64,000 nucleotides of DNA, from the NCBI RefSeq assembly GCF_024713975.1, contig NC_091093.1:30735001-30799000 (forward strand), in the 5' to 3' direction. Positions 11,845 to 23,900 of this stretch are shown one piece after another. A model generated the notes under the pieces. The model was not told the DNA's origin, made no database searches, and saw only the letters and a list, made by a program, of their open reading frames with translations. Each line of letters begins with the position of its first letter. Within the stretch, counting starts at the first letter, position 1. The position numbers were made by a program, and so were the translations under genes. The DNA is from Paralichthys olivaceus. Taxonomy: Eukaryota; Chordata; Actinopteri; Pleuronectiformes; Paralichthyidae.

Positions 11845-14800
11845 GTAACTCATTCAACTTTTATTTGTGAATGGACACAGAGAGCTTGCAAAGCAATATG
11901 TTGAGAGCTGTGTGCTTGTTGCGTGAATGTGCACAAAGTAGTATCTAACAAATCTATACTGAATTCTGCCCTCCTGTCAAGGATGTTAAAAACTTGGGTT
12001 AATTCTATCAAGTAAATGATGTGCAGGGTGTTGGACCAGAGTATCAGGTCTGGTCTAAAGGTGGTAGGGACAATATATGATGGGACTGATGAGAAAGTCT
12101 CTGGCTTGCTTCATCTGACCTCTCCTGGTCAGTGGAGGAGAATGTCTATGTCCCTGTTATCCCTCACAGACAAAAATTGTCCTTGGAACCAGCTGGAGTT
12201 GAGCATAGTGGGCAGGATGGATCTTCAGCCACTGCTGGAGGTTTTGGGTGAGGGAAGGACGTTATAGGTTGCTTCCTTTCCCCAGAGATCCTTCCAGCTG
12301 ATCTGTCTTTTCTCTGTGTTCTCCCATTTCATCCACTGCCCCTGTCTTGCCTGAGTGGCAGCCTTCGCATTTTCAATTTTATTTGTATAGCGCCAAATCA
12401 TAATGTACATTATCTCAAGGCACTTTACATAGAAGGTCAAGACATGGACATCTTGCTGCCTTTTCCTGACACCAGATTTCCAGGACTACCAATGTTCCCT
12501 ACTCTAAAGGAGTTGCCTTTGTTCCACAGGGGTCTACTCTGAACTCGGCCTGAGCCTCCTCTCACCTGTTGAACGTGGCCCACACTGTCAGCATACTAGA
12601 GTACTGCTTTGACTGTTGAGTTGCTTCTTTTGATGACCATTTCCATCCTGTTGTCAGTGATGGTCCAACAGCCTGTATAGATTTGTCTCTGGACTCTGAG
12701 AGGGTCATCTCCAGCCTTGGTGCAATTAAACTACATTACAAGGTCTGAGATAGGCAGCTCGAGGATGACCTCCTAAATGTAACAATGAATAGTTTATGTT
12801 TCCTGTCAATAAAGTCTTTACTCCCTGATGTTATTCACAAGAAAGATTTACAGTATGTAAAATTGCAAAATCACACATACCCAAACAATCAAACTTACAT
12901 ATACAACCCAATAGGTGGTGCCAGTTGTTAATATATAAAATTGATGTTCTCTTTCTCTTTTACAGCCCTGTTAAACTTTCTCATCAAACTTGGACTGAAG
13001 GAATTTTATCCCAACAAGCTCAATCTACGGTCTCTCTTTGAGGTCAACAAAAACAGCATTGATGAAAAAGCAGTTTTATCAGTGGAGGAAATACCATGGT
13101 GTTTTCTCAGGAAACTTTTCAAAATAAATGCTCAATGCAGGAGCTCTGTCCAATCATCAATCAGGCCAGAGGAAAACATTGAGGAAATTGATGATCTCTT
13201 TGATGAAGACCTTTACACGGCTGATGACTCTACAGATGATAAAGTTAACCCCCTCGACCTCATAGTCGCTCTGTTCCTTTGCGCTGACAGCTTCTTGCAG
13301 CAGGAAATGGCCCTCAAGATGTCAATGTGCCAGTTTTCTCTTCCACTGCTGTTGCCCCGCGGCCATAAGAGTCAGTGTACCCTGATGCTGTGGGCTCTGA
13401 GAGATATCGTCAAAGAGTGGTGTCCACATGATATGTCTCAATCAAGAGGGTTTGTTGAAGACAACATTATCCAAGCAAATATACCATTCTACTCCTTTGT
13501 GAGGCTGAAGAACAGTAGTTTATCCAAGTCCCAGTTTTTGAATCATGTCCTCAGCAGTGGGCAACAGAACTGCAACATCTTCATACACAGAGATGTGGAA
13601 GGGGGGGCAGTCAAAAGAGAAATTGCAAATGGGCTTGTTGAGGTTTGTTGGTACCTTCCCTCTGGTGGAGAAAATCTTGACATTTTTCCTGAGCCTATTG
13701 CCTTTGCAAATTTGCGAGGGGACATTCATGATTCACTCACACAATTCAACTTTCTCTTTCAAGTATCAACAGCTACCTTTGTGTTCCTGGACAGTGTTGA
13801 AGAAAATGAGCACAAGATTCTATCGTCTCTTCAAGATGTGAAATCCAAACTCTTCTTAGTTGTCAATCGAAAGGGAGGGAATGCCAGAGAGGAAATGATG
13901 TCTGTGAAGAGATTGGTGGATGAATTAGGTTTACCAAAGAACAGAGTGAAGGTGAAAGACCAGAGGCTAAATGTGGCAGAGTTCTCCAGAAATCTTTGTG
14001 AGGTCATCAAGACATCCCTGATAGATGTGAAAGACACCATAAGCATTGTAAATATGGTTGGTAAAGCTCTTGATCTTGGCCTGTCTGTGGACGAAAGCAA
14101 AACTGACGCACAAAGAAAAGCTGCTGAGGAGATCATGGACGGCATTGGAGTGCGAAGTATTCCACACTATAAAAAACAACATCTTATTTTGCAAGGAGCA
14201 AACTGGAAAAGGTTGTCAAAGTTAGAAAAGGAAGAATGTAGACTGAAGAAATCTGGTGATTCTGGCCTTGAAGACTATAAATGTGAACTACAGGAAGAAA
14301 AACTACAAATCAGAAGGGAGCAACAAAACTACAATGCGTCCAAAGGAATGAAGAGTTTTATCAAGTGCTTATCTACAAGTGACAAAGAAAAAAGAGATGT
14401 TTTCCTTAAATGGATGAAACTGAAGTTTAATACACATTCACGAGGCAAACTCTCTGTTTTACGCAACAAATTCAAAGAGCAATGCAGGAAGAAAGACGTC
14501 AAACTCATAGCAGAGTTAGACCAAGCTTTGGTGGATAGCTCTTTGGGAACAGAGCATTACATGAGAGAGATGGGACTGATCTATGAGTTCTCAACTAACA
14601 GCTCAACAACAGCTGATGAAATATCCCACCTCCCAGGTTTGGCAGCTGAAATGCTGTTGGATGGATATCCTTTAGAGCTTTTGGACGGAGATGCTTCCAA
14701 CGTCCCAGAGAGATGGGTGACAGATGTGCTGATGGAGCTTCACAAGAAGGTTGGGCAGAGGAGCAGACTGTTGGTACTGACTGTGTTGGGTGTTCAGAGC

Positions 14801-17665
14801 ACCGGTAAGTCAACGCTCCTCAACACCATGTTTGGTGTGCAGTTTCCTGTCAGCAGCGGCAGATGCACAAGAGGAGCTTTCATTCTCTTCCTCAAAGTTG
14901 GAGAGGATTTGAAAAGTGAGTTAAACTGTGATTTTATTGTCCTCATTGACACAGAGGGTCTTAAGTCTCCTGATCTGGCACAACTGGAGGACAGTTATGA
15001 GCATGACAACCAGCTAGCAACCTTTGTCATTGGCTTGAGTGATGCCACCATTATCAACATCGCAATGGAAAACGCAGCAGAAATGAAAGATGTCCTGCAA
15101 ATTGCAGTGCATGCATTCTTGAGAATGAAAGAAATTGGAAAAAAGCCAGTTTGTCATTTTGTTCACCAGAATGTTTCATCAGTTTCAGCTCATGCCAAGA
15201 CCATGACAGAAAGAAAACATCTCTTGGACCAACTCAATGAAATGACTCAAATCGCAGCTGAAATGGAAAAAAAACCTTCTATCAAGGAATTCACAGACGT
15301 GCTGGACTATGACATGGACAAGAACAACTGGAACATCCCAGGACTCTGGCATGGAACACCACCAATGGCACCAGTGAACACAGGTTACAGTGAAGCTGTA
15401 GCACATTTCAAGAAAAATCTTTTGCAAACAGTGAAGAGGGACCCATGCAATGAAGTGTCACAGATCCCAGAGTTTCTGGAATGGATGAGAAATCTCTGGA
15501 AGGCGGTGAAATATGAGAACTTCATCTTTAGTTTCAGAAACACTCTTGTGGCTCATGCCTATGACAACCTGTGCAAAGAGTTCAACCAATGGGAATGGGA
15601 GTTCAGAAGAGAGATTCTGACCTGGCAAACACAAGCAGAGGTAGAAATCTTGAATGCTGACAATGAATCTGAGGGAGAAACTTGGAACAGATTAGTTGGA
15701 AGAAAGAAATCTGAGGTGTCACAGAAAATAAAAGACCAAGAGACAATAATGAGGGAAAAACTTTACGACTACTACAAAATGACAGGCAAACGAGTTAATC
15801 TGATAGAGAAATACAAAGTGGACTTTTTGAACAGTGTCAAAGCCCTTGCAGATGAAATCAAACATTCTGTGTGGGCAAAACTGGACTGTGTCCTTGAACG
15901 AAAAATAAGTTCAAAAAAGGCTCAGGACATTCAGAGAGAATACAGAGGTGTGATTGAACAGAAGGTCATGAAGCTTCTGGGTGACTGCAAAGAGTCAACT
16001 CCACTGACTGAGGAAGAACTGACACAAGAGTTTGAAAAGATGTGGGCTGAAGCCACTGTAAACGTGTCCGGCCCGAAAGAGCAAGATATTGCAGCATGCG
16101 TCCTGAAGCAGTTGAGAAAAAACCTCTTTAATCGAAATGTCAATGAGGAGTTGCAGAACATAAGAGACCTAAAGGAAATTGGGACAGGTCCATTTAAAAC
16201 TAAGCATGAGCATGTAGACTCTGTGGTGCAGAAGCTCTACCATCTGTGTGGAGGACCTTTGCAGAGCTTTGCGGACAGTATCATTGAATCTTGTACAAGG
16301 TTTGTACTTGATAAAGTAAAGACAAATGCAGATTACGAGGACTCTTTCACAAAAGATCTTCTAGAAAAAATTGATAAATCCCTTAAACAAGGTTTCATCC
16401 ATCACAAAACAAACATACATTTTGAGATTGACTTGAAACTTCACATTTGTGGCATTGCTTCAAGGGAATTTGTCAAAATGCACAGAAGATTCTTGTCGGA
16501 TAATAATCCTCACACTCAGCTGGAAAAGTACAAGACTCAGTACCTGTCAGATTTTCTCGATTTATACAAAAACCAAGATCACTGCCAACGCAAAGCAAAT
16601 CATTTTGTCCAGTCGTGTATCAAACCTGCTGTGGAACAGTTCATCTGTAGATCTCTGGGAGTTGACATTGTGGATGACATTTTGACGAGTTCCCATTCAG
16701 CAGAGTATAGTTCTCGCACAATCTTCCAGTACAACATTCAGAAAGAGTTGCTGCTAAATGAAGACTTCAAGAGTTTTGTCAGCTACACTGCTAACTATGA
16801 AATATATGTTAAAGATTGGATATTTCAACACATCCTGCAAAAGATGTCAGCGGACAAGACTTTGTGCAAACTGAAGAACAATAATCTACAAGTCATTGAC
16901 AAAAAAATATCAGAAGCGATAGACCGGGCAGCAAAAGAAGAAGATGGAGGTCTGCTGCCAGACAACAAGGAAAGCATCACGAAGCTAATCAGCAACATGC
17001 GCAAATATTTGATCAAAGACATCTTAGTTTCAGTGGAGGCTGAAAAAGCCGCCTTGTTTCAAATCCAAAGCTCATGTCATTCATTCATCAGCTGCCTCAA
17101 GATCTCAATGAAGGACTTGAAGGATCAACTTGAAGAGGAGTTCTCAAACTCTGACGACATCACTGAGACGCTGAACAAGCTTCCTATCAAACCACAGGAT
17201 GAGCTTTTCAAGCGAGTGTTTGGTTGTGGACAACAGTGTCCATTTTGTTATGCTCCCTGTGAGGCGGGTGGCACAGAACACAAGCAGCATCATGCAGCTA
17301 TTCATCGGCCACAAGGTCTTGGCAGAGTCAAGTGTTTGTCAAGTAGGAGGCTGGTTAACTCACTGTGTACAACTGACGTACACAGTGATCGTGAATTCAG
17401 AAACTCGGACACCAAAGGGGAGTGGCATCCTTACAAGGACTACACTGACTACTATCCAGACTGGATCATTCCTCCAGACCCCACCATAGAAGCATCTGAC
17501 TACTGGAAGTATGTCCTGGTACAATACAATGACAGATTTGCTGAAGAATACAAAGTCAAACCGGCTGAAGTTCCAGAGGCCTGGAAGAGACTCACAAAGG
17601 AACAAGCTCTGAAGGGTTTGACAGATGCCTTCAACATGAAGAACATGTACGACACAAAACTTTGA
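11808..17665 (+). CDS. gvin1-like: Interferon-induced very large GTPase-like protein, unit 2
   Basis: Proposed join 11808-11844 and 12966-17665, 1578 residues. If exon E2 is used instead, the N-terminus is MSAMNTGGGALA (ATG at 11057), with the same total length. The giant exon begins after CTCTTTTACAG. P-loop GVQSTGKS at about 621-628, then CTRGAF, DTEG and FVHQNV. This is class B: its middle segment (about 790-1250) reads EVSQIPEFLEWMRNLWKAV and carries an extra roughly 40 residues relative to class A (unit 1). The middle is highly charged and probably alpha-helical or coiled. The C-terminal CPFC plus His cluster and the YKDYTDYYPDW tail are intact. The frame is open throughout, so this copy appears functional. 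By family knowledge it is likely induced by interferon, but its effector role is not established. Confidence 0.88.
12365..12440. repeat. Dispersed fish repeat fragment in the unit 2 intron
   Basis: TTTTATTTGTATAGCGCC followed by CTCAAGGCACTTTACA is a sequence type scattered widely in fish genomes. The family name is not certain. It lies in the intron before the giant exon and recurs in units 5 and 6, but is deleted in unit 3. Confidence 0.45.
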
Positions 17666-19740
17666 CAAGTATTTCTAAACAAATAATTTATAGAAGCATG
17701 AATGTTTCTTTCAGAAATGTAAACCCTGGAAGAAAACAAAAGAGCAGAGGGATGAATTCCGTTTAAAAAAGACTTTGTACACCAAATCTGGTTTTTAAAT
17801 TTGTTGCGTTGGTGTTTAAATTACATATGACTTGTTTTCTTCTTTTCAATGTGTGGTCTCAGTGCAGGTGTCCAACGTCCTGAGACAGACTTAAAAACCA
17901 TCAATAATTTTGCAGCTCCTTAATCAGAAGATGAAATTCACCTTGTTCCTGATGGTTACTCAGGATTGGACGGACCCAATTTCTTCTTTCATTTTTTCAA
18001 GAAGTGAGATGACAACAAAGTTGTCCTCACTGCTCAACTCTATTTTTGTTTGACTGTGATTTTTCAGAATTAATAGAATGATGAAACACATCAGACTCAG
18101 GGTGCATGGCTTGATTTTTATTTGATGACAGATTTTTTTCTCAAGCACCAAAAAATAGAAACTTGGTGTACAAAGACCTTTACTAAGAAAACTAGAGGTC
18201 TTCAGTGTTTTACCTTTAAATGTTAGTTGTTTTAACTGTTGTCTTCTTTAGTCCAGAGATGATGAACACTGGAAATGATTATGTTCGACTTAAAATCACA
18301 TTAACATCAGAAAACGTTGTTGTTTTTTTTGCCATGTTTTTCATGTTGTGAAGATTGTGGATGTTCCTTTTATTGCAAGACTTTTACCTTCACAGTGGAT
18401 TGTGTAATGCTTACTTGTAAAACCAAGTTTTAAACGTTTCAGTGAGTCATATTGTAAATGTATTAAATGTTATAAATATTTACTCTAAATAACTTTTGTT
18501 GATGACTTGGTTGTTTCATACACAGATGTGATGAGATGTTTCAAACATGATCAGAGCGATGCACACAAATGAGGATCAAGTGCAAAGACTGTTTTTATAT
18601 TTCACCCGTATTTCCACATTGTACTTTTAAAATATGAACATTTTGAAATTAAAAGTAATGAATAAGTGCTAGAGTAAATGAGACTAAAGAAATCAGAATT
18701 ACCTGAAAATGTATGTTAATGCAATTACTTTATGTGTCATACATCCTTTCATATGTTGAGTAATTTGTGACTTTTATGCTTTTACACAGTAAGTGTAGTA
18801 AGTAAGTAACATCTAGAAATACTAGGGGGTGGTCAAGTATTAATAAAAGCCACAAAATGCACCTTGGACTCATGGATAATGATTTGAAAGCAGCAAGGAG
18901 CCTGGGCCTCCATGTTTCATTATTGTATAGTTACTGGTGGTGGCAATGATGATGATATATAAACTCAGGCCATGAAGAAATGTTATTCAGTAAATATATT
19001 TAAAAAAATCATCCTTAAAGTGACTATTGTCAATGTTTTTACAGGCATGTACCAAAACAGGCTAACCTACAAGACAGCAAACGATCCCTGTGAGCTTGAG
19101 GAAGTGATGAATAAATATGTCACCGATTAACAGACTACGAGAAAAGAGGTTGGCAGTGATCCTCGTTTACACCGGCTGGAGGACATTCTTTTTAGCAGAA
19201 CCAACATGGGAACTTATAGTTTACATTTGCAGATACGTATACTTATGGTTGAATCAGGGCAATGAACTGTCGCTTCAGACAAACACATACGTAAGCACAA
19301 GGAACTCAATCAAACTCAAAAGACAGCTGAACTTTAAAAAGTTGTCAGGACCTAGATCAGTGTTGTATGTATCCTGCACTCAGTGATCTATGCCAGACTT
19401 GATGATATGATACAAAAAATAAAAGGAAGCTCAAAGGAAGATAGAGGGAAGAGTAGTAAAGTTAGTGCAGCTCCACCCAGAGGTATTTGTAGTCGATGCT
19501 TGGACGGAAAACTAATGACATTCTAATCCACCAATGGCAGTGCTAGTACCCTATTATTGGTTGATTGAATCTAGTGATGGTCAGATCACGTCTCCCTTTA
19601 AGTCAAAACATTAGACATTTCTTGAGATCTAACATCTTTCACCAATGGTCCAGCATTATGGGCTAACAACAGACAACCTTTGTAAAGGCAAAGTTTGATC
19701 CATTCTTGACCTGTGAACTTCATCTCAGAAATTCCTTGTT
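17666..19740. repeat. 3' flank and spacer of unit 2
   Basis: The first 1.1 kb matches the flanks of the other units. Near 18832 about 400 bases present after units 1, 3 and 4 are missing, and the sequence jumps to AGGGGGTGGTCAAG; the flank of unit 5 has the same junction, showing shared ancestry of these two. From about 18833 begins the spacer module described separately. Confidence 0.7.
19044..19389 (+). repeat. Spacer module with an 89-codon open frame, copy 1
   Basis: A TTTTTACAG acceptor-like site is followed by codons reading MYQNRLTYKTANDPCELEEV to a stop near 19128. A second frame (19117-19386) stays open for 89 codons (MSPINRLREKRLAVIL...). Four copies occur between GTPase units with the frame open in all. 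I do not recognise the protein; it may be a relic exon. Amino-acid replacements between copies (P/T, L/F) give no sign of constraint. Confidence 0.4.
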
Positions 19741-19790
19741 TCCTCCAACCATAAAAGAATAAATTTATTGATTTATTGAGTAAACTTTTT

Positions 19791-19963
19791 TTTCCATTTT
19801 CCCCCCCAAGTGAGATAAGGTGATGCATTTGCCAGATAGGAAAGAACAAAGTTAATCATTAGCCTGTTGTTCCAGTGCATCAAATACTTTTGGTTTTGCT
19901 TGTCTAGTATAAATAACAGTGCTGACACGAGCAGCCACACACTCTCCCCGAACACAGCGTCAG
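19791..19963 (+). promoter_or_regulatory. Unit 3 promoter and noncoding exon 1
   Basis: A T-tract with TTTCCATTTTC (19791-19801; an ISRE-like motif with one extra T) lies about 110 bases upstream of TATAAATA (19908-19915). Exon 1 ends CAGCGTCAG at 19963 before GTAGGT. Confidence 0.55.
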
Positions 19964-20104
19964 GTAGGTTTTAGTTTACATGCTGCAAACATTTTTTACC
20001 CTTATTCTTAGTTTTCCAATCAGTAACAGACTATTGATACTTAATTTATTGAATTCATTGATCCGATTTGAATGTCTGATAAATTATGTGTATTTTTCAT
20101 CCAG

Positions 20105-20938
20105 GTTCTGAGACACAAGGGACTCAAGGAAGACAAGGAAAAGTCAGACCATGTCCGCAATGAACACAGGAGGAGGAGCTCTTGCAGGTACATTCCTTTG
20201 GAATACTTTCATGCATGCAACTATCTATGATTAGAGGACTTTAAAAATGATCTGGGCCTTTAGAATCAAATGGAGCTCAACAAATAATTAAATAAATTCA
20301 TAAGCAGAGGAAAAGATAAAGACAAAATTCCCTCATTGCTACAGTGATCAGGAATTAAATTACATTGCTCGCTGTGCTTTCCAACAAATGTAAAACAGGA
20401 ACAGCAACTTATTGTTGGAGAAACTTACAATACTTCAATCGATTACATCCGTACCCAAGATATTTTGGCAGAATTTTGCACAATGGGAGGAAGTGGAGAC
20501 ACGTTGTATGTTTTCATACAGTCTATTATTAGATTAAGAAACAGCAAAAACCCCAATAACAGTATAGTTCAATGAAAATATCTTTTTAGTTTTGTGAACT
20601 TAATTTGGTGGTTGAGACAAGCAACAGGTTCAAATGAAGACAATCTGGGTTAGTGCTGCAAGTCAGACAATTAAGCTTTTGAATTGGACAAAGTGATTTA
20701 TGATTTCACAGTTAACCAAAATCAATTCAATTCTAAAACATCTTGGCCACAAGCTTATCCAAAGATATACTGTGTTTGAGTCTGTGAATTTAACTATATT
20801 TGGCTTTGTGGAAATAACAATTATTCTGTCAAACTTGCGATTTAATACATATTTTTACTCCAGATTTTGATGCACAGAAGAATTAAGGGAAGAGTTCAAC
20901 CATGTCTACAAGAAACACAGAAAGTGAAGAGCTTTCAG
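20105..20938 (+). other. Unit 3 paired start exons E2 and E3
   Basis: E2 is 20105-20187 (ATG 20151) and E3 is 20864-20938 (ATG 20902). Both encode the same 12-residue starts as in unit 2, end in phase 1 and keep intact splice sites. Confidence 0.6.
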
Positions 20939-23900
20939 GTAACTCATTCAACTTATATTTGTGTATGGACACAGAGAGCTTGCAAAGCAATATGTTGAGA
21001 GCTGTGTGCTTGTTGCGTGAATGTGCACAAAGTAGTATCTAACAAATCTATACTGAATTCTGCCCTCCTGTCAAGGATGTTAAAAACTTGGGTTAATTCT
21101 ATCAAGTAAATGATGTGCAGGGTGTTGGACCAGAGTATCAGGTCTGGTCTTAAGTTATAGGGACAATATATGATGGGACTGATGAGAAAGTCTCTGGCTT
21201 GCTTTATCTGACCTCTCCTGGTCAGTGGAGGAGAATGTCTCTGTCCCTGTTATCCCTCACAGACAAAAGTTGTCCTTGGTATTAGCTGGAGTTGGGCATA
21301 GTGGGCAGGATGGATCTTCAGCCACTGCTGGAGGTTTTGGGTGAGGGAAGGACGTTATAGGTTGCTTCCTTTCCCCAGAGATCCTCCCCAGAGATCCTTC
21401 CCAGAGATCCTTCAAGACATGGACATCTTGCTGCCTTTTCCTGACACCAGATTTCCAGGACTACCAATGTTCCCTACTCTAAAGGAGTTGCCTTTGTTCC
21501 ACAGGGGTCTACTCTGACCTCGGCCTGAGCCTCCTCTCACCTGTTGAACGTGGCCCACACTGTCAGCACACTAGAGTACTGCTTTGACTGTTGAGTTGCT
21601 TCTTTTGATGACCATTTCCATCCTGTTGTCAGTGCTGGTCCAACAGCCTGTATAGATTTGTCTCTGGACTCTGAGAGGGTCATCTCCAGCCTTGGTGCAA
21701 TTAAACTACATTACAAGGTCTGAGATAGGCAGCTCGAGGATGACCTCCTAAATGTAACAATGAATAGTTTATGTTTCCTGTCAATAAAGTCTTTACTCCC
21801 TGATGTTATTCACAAGAAAGATTTATAGTATGTAACATTGCAAAATCACACATACCCAAACAATCAAACTTACATATACAACCCAATAGGTGGTGCCAGT
21901 TGTTAATATATAAAATTGATGTTCTCTTTCTCTTTTACAGCCCTGTTAAACTTTCTCATCAAACTTGGACTGAAGGAATTTTATCCCAACAAGCTCAATC
22001 TACGGTCTCTCTTTGAGGTCAACAAAAACAGCATTGATGAAAAAGCAGTTTTATCAGTGGAGGAAATACCATGGTGTTTTCTCAGGAAACTTTTCAAAAT
22101 AAATGCTCAATGCAGGAGCTCTGTCCAATCATCAATCAGGCCAGAGGAAAACATTGAGGAAATTGATGATCTCTTTGATGAAGACCTTTACACGGCTGAT
22201 GACTCTACAGATGATAAAGTTAACCCCCTCGACCTCATAGTCGCTCTGTTCCTTTGCGCTGACAGCTTCTTGCAGCAGGAAATGGCCCTCAAGATGTCAA
22301 TGTGCCAGTTTTCTCTTCCACTGCTGTTGCCCCGCGGCCATAAGAGTCAGTGTACCCTGATGCTGTGGGCTCTGAGAGATATCGTCAAAGAGTGGTGTCC
22401 ACATGATATGTCTCAATCAAGAGGGTTTGTTGAAGACAACATTATCCAAGCAAATATACCATTCTACTCCTTTGTGAGGCTGAAGAACAGTAGTTTATCC
22501 AAGTCCCAGTTTTTGAATCATGTCCTCAGCAGTGGGCAACAGAACTGCAACATCTTCATACACAGAGATGTGGAAGGGGGGGCAGTCAAAAGAGAAATTG
22601 CAAATGGGCTTGTTGAGGTTTGTTGGTACCTTCCCTCTGGTGGAGAAAATCTTGACATTTTTCCTGAGCCTATTGCCTTTGCAAATTTGCGAGGGGACAT
22701 TCATGATTCACTCACACAATTCAACTTTCTCTTTCAAGTATCAACAGCTACCTTTGTGTTCCTGGACAGTGTTGAAGAAAATGAGCACAAGATTCTATCG
22801 TCTCTTCAAGATGTGAAATCCAAACTCTTCTTAGTTCTCAATCGAAAGGGAGGGAATGCCAGAGAGGAAATGATGTCTGTGAAGAGATTGGTGGATGAAT
22901 TAGGTTTACCAAAGAACAGAGTGAAGGTGAAAGACCAGAGGCTAAATGTGGCAGAGTTCTCCAGAAATCTTTGTGAGGTCATCAAGACATCCCTGATAGA
23001 TGTGAAAGACACCATAAGCATTGAAAATATGGTTGGTAAAGCTCTTGATCTTGGCCTGTCTGTGGACGAGAGCAAAACTAATGCACAAAGAAAAGCTGCT
23101 GAGGAGATCATGGACGGCATTGGAGTGCGAAGTATTCCACACTATAAAAAACAACATCTTATTTTGCAAGGAGAAAACTGGAAATGGTTGTCAAAGTTAG
23201 AAAAGGAAGAATGTAGACTGAAGAAATCTGGTGATTCTGGCCTTGAAGACTATAAATGTGAACTACAGGGAGAAAAACTACAAATCAGAAGGGAGCAACA
23301 AAACTACAATGCGTCCAAAGGAATGAAGAGTTTTATCAAGTGCTTATCTACAAGTGACAAAGAAAAAAGAGATGTTTTCCTTAAATGGATGAAACTGAAG
23401 TTTGATACACATTCACGAGGCAAACTCTCTGTTTTACGCAACAAATTCAAAGAGCAATGCAAGAAGAAAGACGTCAAACTCGTAGCAGAGTTAGACCAAG
23501 CTTTGGTGGATAGCTCTTTGGGAACAGAGCATTACATGAGAGAGATGGGACTGATCTATGAGTTCTCCACTAACAGCTCAACAACAGCTGATGAAATATC
23601 CCACCTCCCAGGTTTGGCAGCTGAAATGCTGTTGGATGGATATCCTTTAGAGCTTTTGGACGGAGATGCTTCCAACGTCCCAGAGAGATGGGTGACAGAT
23701 GTGCTGATGGAGCTTCACAAGAAGGTTGGGCAGAGGAGCAGACTGTTGGTACTGACTGTGTTGGGTGTTCAGAGCACCGGTAAGTCAACGCTCCTCAACA
23801 CCTTGTTTGGTGTGAAGTTTCCTGTCAGCAGCGGCAGATGCACAAGAGGAGCTTTCATTCTCTTCCTCAAAGTTGGAGAGGATTTGAAAAGTGAGTTAAA

